Source: Ascidiimonas sp046199005 (GTDB lineage Bacteria > Bacteroidota > Bacteroidia > Flavobacteriales > Flavobacteriaceae). From it: a DNA stretch of 64,000 bases. The notes below the pieces were generated by a model. It was not told the DNA's origin. It saw only the letters and a list, made by a program, of their open reading frames with translations, and did no database searches. The first letter of the stretch is position 1; every line of letters starts with the position of its first letter. A program made the position numbers and the translations under genes. Of this stretch, positions 1 to 9,800 are shown one piece after another. The stretch lies in the NCBI GenBank assembly GCA_046199005.1, contig CP176050.1, forward strand, positions 1,674,001 to 1,738,000. The letters run 5' to 3'.

Positions 1-1
1 T

Positions 2-1564
2 ATGTACAGCGCGTTTCTGGGAAGGTCGCATATGTTTTACGGCGGCACCCAGAGCAATAAGCTGCAAAGACGCTATCGCAAACACTACGCTTTTGATGGA
101 AGCATGGAAATTACGCATGATACCCAAACCGGTAAGACAACCTTTGTGAACTACGTAGGCGAAGACGCCTATGCCTCTCCCGCAATATGGAGATCTGAAC
201 AAAGCAGTAGTACCAGTCAGAGTTATTTGTATTTGCAACGTGATTATTTAGGCAGTATTATCTCCATAACGGATAAAAATGGCGCTTTCAAAGAGAAAAG
301 GCATTTTGATGCCTGGGGTAATATCGTAAAACTAACCAATGGTGCAGGAACTGCTATTTCGAATTTCAGCATTATTGATCGAGGATATACGGGCCATGAA
401 CATCTGCAGGGGGTAGGGCTTATACATATGAATGGAAGGATCTATGACGCTGTGTTGCACCGATTTTTAATGCCTGATGACAATTTGCAGAATCCTTTTA
501 ATTCACAAAATTACAACAGATATGCCTATGCGTTAAACAATCCTTTGATATTTACCGATCCAACCGGAGAATTCTTATGGGTTGCTTTTGCTGTTGGAGC
601 CTTGATAGGAGCCATTGCTGGTGCAGCGGGCTACATTGCGAGTGCGATCAAAACAGGCAACTGGAGTTGGGGGCAGTTCGGACTCTCTATTTTAGGGGGT
701 GCACTTATTGGTGGAATAAGCGGGGGAATCGCGGCCTCGGTCACGACGGTCACGACGACCGCCATACTAAATGCCGCCGCCGAGGCCTTCATTGCCGGCT
801 TCCTGCCATCATTCGATGTTTCTGTAGGAAACTGGAGCTTCTCCATTTCACCTTCAGTGGCATTTGGAACTGGGAAAGGAGCGATAGGTATAGCAGGCGG
901 CGTAGGTTACAGCGACGGTAAGCGATGGAGTTTTTCAGTGGGTGCTACCGCAAGCAAGGGTGGATCCTTTAGCGTTGGAGGAGGCGTTGGATATACCGGT
1001 AAAAATGGAGCGACCTACTCGGTAGGTATCACGGCCTACGGAGGTAAAAACAACCATAATCAATCTATTTGGTATGTGGGATACAACAAAGGCGACTTTA
1101 GCTTTAGAATGACGAATGATGCTTTTCTATCGGGTGATAAATTCAGGACAGCAGCTGCAGAGATCGGATTTGGAGATTATTCTTTCGGATTCAATCTGTT
1201 TACCACCGCACCACCTCCGGAAGAACATCATTCTCAGGTAGGAGGGGACAAAGACTACAAATCGCCTATTTACGGTGAAAACCTCACCAACGAAGCTGGT
1301 GAAAATATTGCCACTTATAGTGAAGGAGAAAGAGTGTTTGCGGGTATGTATATTGGCGTAAGAAGAGGGAATCATGTACAGCGACTCGGTATTGATATGG
1401 CGTTTGTTCAGGACCTGTTCCAGAACGGATTGCATCAAATGAAAGTACCTATTATTAATTGGGTTCCCATTGGAAGTCCGTACTTTAATACCAATAAAGG
1501 TTCAGGACCTAGTATTTTCCATCAGAATTATACCTATAATCCGTGGACGCTGTATTCGAATTAG
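2..1564 (+). CDS. RHS-repeat polymorphic toxin, C-terminal part (5' end outside window)
   Basis: The reading frame is open at the left edge, so this is the last 520 residues of a longer RHS protein. RHS proteins form a beta-cage that encloses a variable C-terminal toxin. Residues about 147-189 carry the RHS-associated core signature (YDAVLHRFLMPDD, then NRYAYALNNPLIFTDPTGE). Next comes a Gly/Ala-rich hydrophobic stretch (about 192-270) like the membrane-inserting pre-toxin segments of this class. The tail (about 275-520) is Gly/Ser/Phe-rich and includes FRTAAAEIGFGDYSFGFNLF. That resembles my memory of the polymorphic toxin type 23 family, which I could not search. A lipoprotein gene starts two bases after the stop and is the immunity candidate. 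The RHS call is firm; the toxin family is tentative. Confidence 0.85.
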   Translation: MYSAFLGRSHMFYGGTQSNKLQRRYRKHYAFDGSMEITHDTQTGKTTFVNYVGEDAYASPAIWRSEQSSSTSQSYLYLQRDYLGSIISITDKNGAFKEKRHFDAWGNIVKLTNGAGTAISNFSIIDRGYTGHEHLQGVGLIHMNGRIYDAVLHRFLMPDDNLQNPFNSQNYNRYAYALNNPLIFTDPTGEFLWVAFAVGALIGAIAGAAGYIASAIKTGNWSWGQFGLSILGGALIGGISGGIAASVTTVTTTAILNAAAEAFIAGFLPSFDVSVGNWSFSISPSVAFGTGKGAIGIAGGVGYSDGKRWSFSVGATASKGGSFSVGGGVGYTGKNGATYSVGITAYGGKNNHNQSIWYVGYNKGDFSFRMTNDAFLSGDKFRTAAAEIGFGDYSFGFNLFTTAPPPEEHHSQVGGDKDYKSPIYGENLTNEAGENIATYSEGERVFAGMYIGVRRGNHVQRLGIDMAFVQDLFQNGLHQMKVPIINWVPIGSPYFNTNKGSGPSIFHQNYTYNPWTLYSN

Positions 1565-1565
1565 A

Positions 1566-2153
1566 ATGAAAAAGTATGGGTTTTTAATAAGTTTAGTGCT
1601 GGTTTGTTCTTGCGGTATCGTTGTAATGAACAAAACGGAAGATTTTATCGCCTATGAGAAACCAATAGCAATCGATAGTAAATTATTCAGGACCGATGGG
1701 TATTATGTTCCCGTCGGTTCTAAATATCATGCTTTATGTTTTTTCGAAAACGGATTGATGAAATCTCATGTTACCTGGGTCGATCGGGATTTTTGGGAAG
1801 ATCCTGATGAAAAAGTAAAGGATTTTTACCGTCCTCAAATGCTGAATACGCAAGAATCTTACGGGGCATATTATGTAAATGGAGATACCTTAACTTTTCA
1901 ATTCTTTAATCGAACAAATGTAGAAGTGTACGCACGGTCTGTGAACACCACCAAAGGATGGATCATAAATGATACCACCTTGAAAATTTTCTCTGAAAAA
2001 GCTTTTTTGGATTCTTCGGATGCCCCCGATGAATTATTAGAAGAACCCGTATTGCTTCGATTTTATCCATCTACTATCAAACCAGATAGTACACAAGCCT
2101 GGTTTTTAACTACTTCCTGGTATAAGAAAAAAGCACACCCTTCCAGGAATTAA
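1566..2153 (+). CDS. Small lipoprotein, possible immunity partner of the RHS toxin
   Basis: The start at 1566 gives a short lipoprotein leader (MKKYGFLISLVLVCSC); an upstream in-frame ATG at 1470 would lie inside the RHS gene and hide it. The 195-residue product has a basic N terminus, a hydrophobic core and a Cys at residue 16 suitable for lipidation. The rest is a soluble domain with no motif I recognise. It begins one base after the RHS stop, so the two are almost certainly co-transcribed. Genes directly behind RHS toxins usually encode immunity proteins, and a lipoprotein would fit a toxin acting in the periplasm. That role is inferred from position only. Confidence 0.7.
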   Translation: MKKYGFLISLVLVCSCGIVVMNKTEDFIAYEKPIAIDSKLFRTDGYYVPVGSKYHALCFFENGLMKSHVTWVDRDFWEDPDEKVKDFYRPQMLNTQESYGAYYVNGDTLTFQFFNRTNVEVYARSVNTTKGWIINDTTLKIFSEKAFLDSSDAPDELLEEPVLLRFYPSTIKPDSTQAWFLTTSWYKKKAHPSRN

Positions 2154-2255
2154 CTGAGTCTTTTTCGTGGTGTATTTGCGCAAAATAATAAACCCCCGAC
2201 CAAACAAATGACCAGGGGAATATATTGAATTAAAAACTATTTTTTAATTAGAGAA

Positions 2256-2450
2256 TTAGCAAATAGGGAGTGTTCTTCGATCTACCTCGATCGTTTCACA
2301 TACGTTTCGGGAATTACAACCATTGATCTGAGTTCCGCAATTGTAAAAGGTAGGTGGAGCAATAAGACGACCTCCGGTGAGGTCATTCCCATTCAAATTG
2401 GACACCGTTTTTTTACTTAATGAAAGGGTACCTAAACTTTTTTTCTTCAT
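2256..2450 (-). CDS. Class I lanthipeptide-like RiPP precursor peptide
   Basis: A 64-residue peptide with the Bacteroidota lanthipeptide-type leader: MKKKSLGTLSLSKKTVSNL matches the repeated K-x-L-x-L-x-K-x-T-(I/V)-x-x-L pattern, followed by NGNDLTGG with a double-glycine cleavage site near residues 26-27. The putative core (residues 28-64) holds four Cys with several Thr and Ser, which dehydration and thioether formation would need. No LanB/LanC-type enzyme, radical-SAM enzyme or peptidase-ABC exporter lies in the window, so any modification must come from elsewhere. It is a single gene on the opposite strand to the RHS pair. The leader class is confident; the product is unknown. Confidence 0.7.
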   Translation of the reverse strand: MKKKSLGTLSLSKKTVSNLNGNDLTGGRLIAPPTFYNCGTQINGCNSRNVCETIEVDRRTLPIC

Positions 2451-2544
2451 GACTTATTATTTTTAGATTTACAACCTTAAAATACATATAATTCTTTGAA
2501 AAATGTAAGTTTTTACTCTATTTAACATTTGAGGTTCAACGTTT

Positions 2545-2640
2545 TATTGGCACTTTCCCAGGGTCTAATGCCCCGAGGCTTACCTCGAAATTAAACTTTT
2601 TTTTAGGCAAATGCCTCATGGGCCTGTCCTTAGCTAGTTT
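2545..2640. repeat. Dispersed hairpin repeat, family C
   Basis: Contains GGTCTAATGCCCCGAGGCTT, then CCTCGAAATTAAAC, a T tract and GCCTCATGGGCCTG. A closely similar block lies at 59250-59355, a diverged one at 28383-28480, and inverted or partial ones at 38545-38605 and 34405-34460. GAGGCTTACCTC is a small hairpin. The spread points to an intergenic element rather than a gene part. Confidence 0.6.
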
Positions 2641-2650
2641 ATTACCAGAT

Positions 2651-3241
2651 TTATCTATTTAGTTTGAGTTTCAATGATTTCTTTACGCTTGGCCATTCTT
2701 GTTGCGTAATAGAAAAAACCACCGAATCTCGTGTACTGCCATCTTCGTTTAAGCGATGATTTCTGAGAATCCCATCCTGATGAGCGCCCAATCTTTCAAT
2801 CGCTTTTCTTGAAGTTTGGTTAAACCAGTTAGTGCGAAATTCAACCGCTATACATTTCAAGACTTCAAACGCATGCTGCAATAACAGGTATTTAGCATCC
2901 GTATTGCTGCCTGTTCTTTGGTAACTTTTAGCATACCAGGTATAGCCAATTTCTAATCTGCGATGCTTCGGTTCGGCGTTGCAAAAACGGGTAGATCCTA
3001 TAATTTCATCGGTTAAGAGGTTTACAACCGCAAAAGGCAAGCCTGTACCTTTGTTTTTTTGCTCCAAAGCATCGGTCATATAGGTATCGATATTCTTTTC
3101 TGAAGGTACTGATGTGTACCATAATTGCCACAGCTTTCCATCAGAAGCTGCTTTAATCAGCGATTCTTTATGTTCTGATCGCAAGGGAATAAGCTTTACC
3201 AGATTTCCGGTCAATGAAGTTTCTTGCAGCCAATTTTCCAT
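2651..3241 (-). CDS. GNAT-family N-acetyltransferase (RimJ/RimL type)
   Basis: This 196-residue protein has the acetyltransferase_3 layout: an N-terminal LTGNLVKLIPLRSEHKESL strand-helix, a central FAVVNLLTDEIIGSTRF strand pair, the LEIGYTWYAKSYQRTGSNTDA segment at the acetyl-CoA binding position, and a terminal VEFRTNWFNQTSRKAIERLG, typical of RimL-like enzymes. Such enzymes transfer an acetyl group from acetyl-CoA to protein N termini, amino acids or small amines. Nothing here identifies the substrate. The usual Q/R-x-x-G-x-G/A loop is altered (QRTGSNT), which is common in this subgroup. It is not obviously in an operon with its neighbours. Confidence 0.85.
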   Translation of the reverse strand: MENWLQETSLTGNLVKLIPLRSEHKESLIKAASDGKLWQLWYTSVPSEKNIDTYMTDALEQKNKGTGLPFAVVNLLTDEIIGSTRFCNAEPKHRRLEIGYTWYAKSYQRTGSNTDAKYLLLQHAFEVLKCIAVEFRTNWFNQTSRKAIERLGAHQDGILRNHRLNEDGSTRDSVVFSITQQEWPSVKKSLKLKLNR

Positions 3242-3280
3242 GAGGTGTTCAATTTTATTTGAATTTGAAGTAATAAATAG

Positions 3281-4381
3281 CTATTCGTCTAAAGGAAACA
3301 GATTCGGGTCGATATTTGGGATCACTTTCAACGCATTTTTGTAGTAGAGTTTACGAAGCACTTCATCATCCAGTCCCAGACCATACATTCTCCAGAAAGC
3401 ATGGTATTTTTTGTAGTAAGGAAAATATTCATCATTAGATTCCAATACCCTGAAATAGGTATGGTATTCTTCCGGGTTCCAGGAGTCCTTTCCAAACATA
3501 ACTCGGTCTTGATATTTGGTAAGAAACTGTTTGGCAAATCGGGGTTGCCGTCCTAACTCTGCAATGACTGCTCCAATTTCGGAATACATATTCGGAAAGC
3601 GATCCATCAATTTAGCAAGTGTGGCAAGATCATTTGCATACCATCCCAAATGTGCATTTATAAATTTGGTATTAGGGTGCTTCCTGAAAATATCGTGTTG
3701 TTCGCTGATAATGGTTTCCCAAGATCCCGTAATACTGTCCTCCCGTTTTCTTCGGGGTCTTTCTTTAAGTTCCAGCCATCGTTCGTTGTTTTCATCGTGC
3801 GGTTCCCAGAATGATTTAGGGTCTGCGGAATGAATAAGTACCGGAATCCCTAGTTCTCCACACTTTTCCCAGACAGGATCGAGTCTTTTGTCGTTTATTT
3901 TAATGCGCTTATCACGGCTATCTTTACGATCCATTCCCTGACTCTTATAGATCTTGAGTCCGTTAGCGCCTAGTTTCACATCATTTTCAAGCTGTTGTAC
4001 TGTTTTTTCGGTCCAGTCAGCATCATCGATTCCGTTTAAATCGATATTAGTAAATACGATAAAACGCTTAGGGTAATTAGCGTTTACATTATCTAAAGCC
4101 CCTTTAAGATGTTCAAGCGAACCCCGCCCTCTTCCTGAAAGGTTCACCATGACCGCCATATTCAATTGATTCATCTCTTTTACCAACCTCGATAAATCTT
4201 GTGTAGGCATTCGAAACTGATGATTATGAACATCTATAAATGGGAATTTAGCTCTTTTGATGATCTCACCAGGTACTTTTAAAGTGGAAGGCGGATCGTA
4301 TTTCTCGAAATCCATTTGTTGCGAAAAACAAGAGGGAGAAAACAGGATTGCCATTATTAAGATAATTGATACCGATTTCAT
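3281..4381 (-). CDS. Exported amidohydrolase-2 family metal-dependent hydrolase
   Basis: The start at 4381 (MKSVSIILIMAILFSPSCFSQ) gives a clean signal peptide; ATGs at 4405 and 4468 only lengthen the leader. The 366-residue protein is a TIM-barrel hydrolase of the amidohydrolase_2 type. Metal ligands are visible in order: FIDVHNHQF (HxH), LIHSADP, INAHLGW and MFGKDSW with the final Asp. Relatives hydrolyse or decarboxylate cyclic and aromatic substrates. The substrate cannot be told here. Export to the periplasm or envelope is implied by the leader, and the C in PSCFSQ could instead be a lipobox. Neighbours share no evident pathway. Confidence 0.82.
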   Translation of the reverse strand: MKSVSIILIMAILFSPSCFSQQMDFEKYDPPSTLKVPGEIIKRAKFPFIDVHNHQFRMPTQDLSRLVKEMNQLNMAVMVNLSGRGRGSLEHLKGALDNVNANYPKRFIVFTNIDLNGIDDADWTEKTVQQLENDVKLGANGLKIYKSQGMDRKDSRDKRIKINDKRLDPVWEKCGELGIPVLIHSADPKSFWEPHDENNERWLELKERPRRKREDSITGSWETIISEQHDIFRKHPNTKFINAHLGWYANDLATLAKLMDRFPNMYSEIGAVIAELGRQPRFAKQFLTKYQDRVMFGKDSWNPEEYHTYFRVLESNDEYFPYYKKYHAFWRMYGLGLDDEVLRKLYYKNALKVIPNIDPNLFPLDE

Positions 4382-4470
4382 AAAGGGAAGGTTTAGGTCC
4401 ATCATGATTGTTTTTTCGTTAGTAACTACGCTCCAAAAATTTGGAAATACATTAAAATTACTCCTCATTA

Positions 4471-5220
4471 TTACTTGAGATGATAATGTTTTATTTCTTT
4501 GGATAGGTTATCAAGATCTGGAAAAATGCTGGATAAACGAATCCCCATTATTTCTAGTTCAATAGCCAAATCTTTTAATTTTTCTTGTGGGATTATGATT
4601 TTTCTAAGCCATTTCCGGTTATCGTCAATTTTTTCAAGAGGAGTAGTGTCTGAGTGAATTGTAAATGCACTCTGCTGCATGATCATTCTACCATGGGTTT
4701 CTATGGCCGAAGCTGCCAAAATTCCAAGATTATTTTTCCGATCTGTATAGAAAGCCTGATTGATTAATTTAAGAGCAGTATTGCTATTTAACGGATACAC
4801 GAGATCTTCAAAATCAAAATATAAATTTAACTCCCCGGGACAAAGCATCCATAAGCATGCATCATTTTCATCGGGATTTAGCGAATGTCTATGATAATTA
4901 TAAGTAGCAAAATAGAGTCCGATCAAAGGTGATTTTGACCAATCTAAAAGTCTTGTAGGCAAACCATGATGCTGCATTAAAGAAATCCAGCCAGTTCTAT
5001 CATCCAAAGTCAGGTTATTATTAGATCTGGATTTTGCTTTAAACAAGAACTCTTGCGTCATATAAGATTCTTCCTGTTTATTATAATCTCTCCATAGGCT
5101 TGGAGTAAGTTTCCAGGAAACGTCGGCATGACCTCGAAACCACCATTGTCTTTTGGTTTCGGTAAATACTTCTTTTACAAATTCTATCAATTCGGCTATA
5201 CTATTTACGGTATGGTGCAT
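4471..5220 (-). CDS. FRG domain-containing protein
   Basis: A 249-residue cytoplasmic protein built around an FRG domain, named for its Phe-Arg-Gly motif: WWFRGHADVSWKLTPSLWR at residues 26-44, and the second signature LMQHHGLPTRLLDWSKSPLIGLYFA near residues 83-107. FRG domains occur in phage-encoded and defence-associated proteins of unclear biochemistry. There is no signal peptide. The gene stands alone between the amidohydrolase and a repeat array. An anti-phage role is possible from family associations but nothing local proves it. Confidence 0.85.
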   Translation of the reverse strand: MHHTVNSIAELIEFVKEVFTETKRQWWFRGHADVSWKLTPSLWRDYNKQEESYMTQEFLFKAKSRSNNNLTLDDRTGWISLMQHHGLPTRLLDWSKSPLIGLYFATYNYHRHSLNPDENDACLWMLCPGELNLYFDFEDLVYPLNSNTALKLINQAFYTDRKNNLGILAASAIETHGRMIMQQSAFTIHSDTTPLEKIDDNRKWLRKIIIPQEKLKDLAIELEIMGIRLSSIFPDLDNLSKEIKHYHLK

Positions 5221-5484
5221 TCGTCTGAAATTATTTTGTATTTAAAATTTTTGATCGTGAAACCAAACCAAATCATCTTCTGTTAATTATGGCTTTCAGC
5301 ATCAGAAAAAAGGGTTTGTATTAAAAGTACGTTTAAGATGAAGTAAAAACAAGATTAATACTCCGTTTTTTTGGGTCAAGGAAAAATTAGCGAAAGTGAT
5401 TCTTTTTTGCTATTTCGTAATTTATTAATGGTTGATTTTTAAGTTGTTTAAAAGACGAAACTACAGGAAGTTTCGGAAGTAAAA
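5221..5484. other. Gene-free spacer
   Basis: AT-rich DNA upstream of the FRG gene. It probably holds that gene's promoter, but I see no convincing consensus match, hairpin or open frame. It leads directly into the tandem repeat array. Confidence 0.5.
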
Positions 5485-6705
5485 GAACAAAATAATCAAA
5501 GCCAGACGCATTTCCTGTTTTGAAAAGGGTCTCGATACATGTTTCTCCGCTAGTGCTTCAAAACATACTCGACCTGACGTTAGTGGTGGTTTCTATTTTT
5601 CTTTTAGTAGGATCATTGGCAGTCTTCAAAATAGATCATATTATAATTGCAGATCTGTTTTAAGGAATTGAAAAGTGCGTCTTGTCCCGACTTGATTCGG
5701 GATGGTTATTTTCATCGAGTATAAGAACAAAACAATCAAAGCGAGTACGTCCGGTTGAGTGATTTTTCGATCCTGCAGGTCGAAAAATAGTATCGAAACC
5801 AGACGCATTTCCTGTTTTGAAAAGGGTCTCGATACATGTTTCTCCGCTAGTGCTTCAAAACATACTCGACCTGACGTTAGTGGTGGTTTCTATTTTTCTT
5901 TTAGTAGGATCATTGGCAGTCTTCAAAATAGATCATATTATAATTGCAGATCTGTTTTTAAGGAATTGAAAAGTGGGTCTTGGCCCGACTTGATTCGGGA
6001 TGGTTATTTTCATCGAGTATAAGACCAAAACAATCAAAGCGAGTGCGTCCGGTTGAGTGATTTTTCGATTCTGCAGGTCGAAAAATAGTATCGAAACCAG
6101 ACGCATTTCCTGTTTTGAAAAGGGTCTCGATACATGTTTCTCCGCTAGTGCTTCAAAACATACTCGACCTGACGTTAGTGATGGTTTCTATATTTCTTTT
6201 AGTAGGATCATTGGCAGTCTTCAAAATAGATCATATTATTATTGCAGATCTGTTTTTAAGGAATTGAAAAGTGGGTCTTGTCCCGACTTGATTCGGGATG
6301 GTTATTTTCATAGAGTATAAGAATAAAATAATCAAAGCCAGTACGTCCGGTTGAGTGATTTTTTGATCCTGCAGTGCAGGTCGAAAAATAGTATCGAAAC
6401 CAGACGCATTTCCTGTTTTGAAAAGGGTCTCGATACATGTTTCTCCGCTAGTGCTTCAAAACATACTCGACCTGACGTTAGTGACGGTTTCTATATTTCT
6501 TTTAGTAGGATCATTAGTTTCTTCAAAATAGATCATATTATAGTTGCAGATCTGTTTTTAAGGAATTGAAAAGTGGGTCTTGTCCCGACTTGATTCGGGA
6601 TGGTTATTTCCATAGAGTATAAGAACAAAATAATCAAAGCGAGTGCGTCCGGTTGAGTGATTTTTCGATCCTGCAGGTCGAAAAATAGTATCGAAACCAG
6701 ACTTG
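5485..6705. repeat. Tandem array of about 298-302-bp units (four copies plus a partial)
   Basis: A marker (GGTTGAGTGATTTTT) recurs at 5753, 6051, 6349 and 6651, giving periods of 298, 298 and 302 bp. The first unit, from about 5485, lacks roughly 55 bp that contain this marker. Each full unit has a hairpin (TTTTTCGA against TCGAAAAA around a CCTGCAGG palindrome), then GGGTCTCGATACATG and ACTCGACCTGACG. Units are almost identical, so the array is recent or kept uniform. Several near-identical frames of 60-87 codons run through the units but have no coding character. The same sequence family appears at 28.6-29.7 kb. Confidence 0.9.
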
Positions 6706-6864
6706 GAGTTCATCCTCACAAAACTCAATCTTTTCCTCACAAAACCCACCCAGAGCCAACCGGAAGCATTCTAACAGCGGTAGCATATGGTAAGATATAT
6801 GAATAAAGCTCAAAGAAATCATGCGTTAGGTGTCAGATCTTTGATGCTAAAAATAGTATCCTAT

Positions 6865-9800
6865 TTATATAACGGTTTCAAGCTGTTTTCGCTGTTCTGC
6901 CAGTCTTGCAAAAAACCAAATAAAAGGTTCTGTTTGTCCGTTAAGAACACAACTTCCCTTCGAAATGCATCGAAGCAATTTCTGTGGGTCGCTGGATCTC
7001 AACGCATCGATCACGGACGCTTCTTTGATAAGAAGTGAACAGGTAGGCAGCACCTTTAACGGGTGATCATTCAATTTCACTTCTCCGTCTTTTAGGGTGA
7101 TCCTGACTTCCTCAGATTTTTCAGGGTTTTTTGCAATCAGCATAAGATCGGGTAGGGGTGTGGTAGCACTTTCCAGTGTACTTTTTAAATAAGCGACAAA
7201 ATCCTGGGCCCAGTCTTTAATGGCTGCCGTGGTTACGTTAGATGTCTTTATAGCATCCGGTTGCTTCCTAAGCTGTTCGTCTACCTCTCTTTCTGCGGCT
7301 ATTAGCGCTTCCAATGTTTTATCGACATCACTTTTGGTATGCGCAGCAGAACAAATAAGCCGTAACCGCCCTCTGCCGCTTTCCACAATCGGATAGGTGA
7401 CCGCAGAGGTTTGTATCCCTCGTTGATACAAATTTTGCACGATAGCATAGAGCTTGTCTTTATCACTAAAATGAGGAGTAACGATGGGTCCGTCCCCGGT
7501 TCCAAGATCGTACCCGGCTTCTTCAAACCTTTGTCTCATGTAGCGGGTCGTATCCCAAAGGCGTTTACGCAAATCTTCATCGGCACGTAACCGGCGAAGT
7601 GAGGTCAATGCTGCCGCCATGTCTGCCGGACTAATGGAAGCCTGAAATATATAGGCGCGGGAAGCCGATTTAAGAAGGTCAATATGCTCACGGCTCGCAG
7701 ATACAACACCCCCCAGACTCCCTAGGGCTTTACTGAGTGTGGTCATAATGAAATCTACTTCTTCTGTTACCCCCTGAGCTGCACAAATACCCGCACCATT
7801 CTTTCCGTAAAAACCAAATGAGTGGGCCTCGTCTACCAAAACCAGGGCATCATATTTTTTGGCGGCTCGAACGATTTCTGCTACGGGTGCCGCCCCTTCG
7901 CCCATACTGTATACGCCTTCTAAAACCACAAGAACGGTGCGATAGGGTGAAATTTCAGATTGTAAGACGGCTTCCAGATCTGCCGTATTGTTGTGTTGAA
8001 AAGTCCTTATGGTAGCACCGCACAACCGCGCACCGTCTACAATGGAAGCATGACAAAGCTGATCGATAATAACGACATCATGCTTACCCAGAAGTCCGGC
8101 GATGGCACCTACGTTGGCGGTGTAACCGGTAGGGAATAGGCAGGCCGCGGGTTTTCCGGTTAATTCGGCAAACTCTTTTTCGAATTCCAAATGCTGATCG
8201 GTCATCCCGGAAGCAGCCGCCGATGTGCCCATTCCGGTGCCAAAGCTATCCAAAGCAAGAGAGGCTTGTTTCATAACGGCGGGATCACGATTTAAACCGA
8301 GATATAAGTTGGTCGTCCAGATAATAGCCTCCTGCACTTCGTCATTATAGGCATCTCCCACGATTCCTTTGGTAGCACTACCAGTACGGAGCACTTTACT
8401 ATACGGATTTCTTCGGTCGTCATTTACCATTTGCATGACTTCCTGAACCAGTTTACTTTTATCGGTCGCACTCCACGCATTGGCTTTTGCCGCCTGAAAT
8501 GTGGGATGGCTCGATTGAATATGCGTCTGGAAACTAGCCAGTGTATCTGAGGTATTATGGGTAGCGACCTCGTTCGAGGCCTGCTCGCTGGCACCTTCAT
8601 TCAGACTTAAGATATAATGGGTCAACGCACTGGCGGAGTCATACTTTAAAAGCACTTCTGCGCTGATCTTTTGATGGAAAAGATTGGTGAGTCGGCTGCC
8701 GAATTCCAGAATACTTAACGAATCGAGACCCTGATCGGTAAAAGAGCGATCGGATAAAACCCCTTGCGGATCTCCTAAATTCAGGATGGTTGCCAATTCT
8801 GAGGTAATGATCGTCTGTATTCCCTTGCTTTTCTCTTCGCTTGAAAGAAAAAGACGTTCTGCAAGTTTATGTACGTTTTTAGCAGCTTTGAGCTCTTGTT
8901 CTGACTGTACTTCCTGTTCCAGATGCATGAGTTTCGCCCGATCTAATTTATCATTGGGCAAAAGCGGCAGCGCTGTTAGGTATCTTATAACAGTAGGCAC
9001 CATATACGCCGGTAATCTATCCAATAAAAAAGATTTGATAGCAGTATCTGTAACCGATTTATTCTTTCTTACCACGTATGCGACAAGCATCTTCTGACCT
9101 GTTGCTCCTTCAATAGCGACAGCAGCGGCTGCCTCGATTTCGGGCATAGCCTCTAATGCGTTCTCAATTTCTTCTAACTCAATACGGTAGCCGCGAATCT
9201 TCACTTGCTGATCTGCTCTTCCCAGGAATTCGATGGCACCCTCTGCAGTCCGCCTACACAAATCTCCCGTTTTGTACAAACGATCGTGCGTAATGGTATT
9301 GGTAGGCGCTACTTTAATAAAGCGTTCTTTGGTTTTAGCTTCATCATATAAATATCCTTTTGCAAGCTTACTACCTGCCAGATATAGTTCTCCGGCAACT
9401 CCCTGCGAAACTGGCTGCAAATTCTCATCTAAAATATTGGGTACCGAAGTGCCAATCGTTATGGTTTCAACCTGAGCAGGAATTTCGGCAATGGTCGAAT
9501 ACACGGTATCTTCGGTAGGTCCGTACGCATTCAACACTCTTAGATGAGGATGTAGGTCGTATACCTGTCTTACCAGGGATTGTTTAAGTGCTTCGCCACC
9601 AAAGACAAGGCAAGTTACGTTTTGCGGTAATCTTTCGGTAGTTAGTAAGGCCTGTACCGCAGAGGGTACCATGACACAGGTACGTATTTCATTGGATGCT
9701 GGGATCTTATTGATATCCAGTGCATTCTTTGCGAGGATCAGAGTTCCTCCGAGAAATAAGGTACCCATAATTTCCATGACCGAGGTATCAAAACAAACCG

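Noticed and set aside
1470..1565. In-frame upstream extension of the lipoprotein gene at 1566
   Set aside because: It would sit inside the RHS coding sequence in another frame and bury the lipoprotein leader.
5759..6569. Three near-identical frames of 72-87 codons on the plus strand
   Set aside because: They are the tandem repeat unit read in one frame, with no start-site context, and recur with the repeat. Not genes.
5485..6705. CRISPR-like array
   Set aside because: Units are about 300 bp and nearly uniform; no short repeats with unique spacers and no cas genes.
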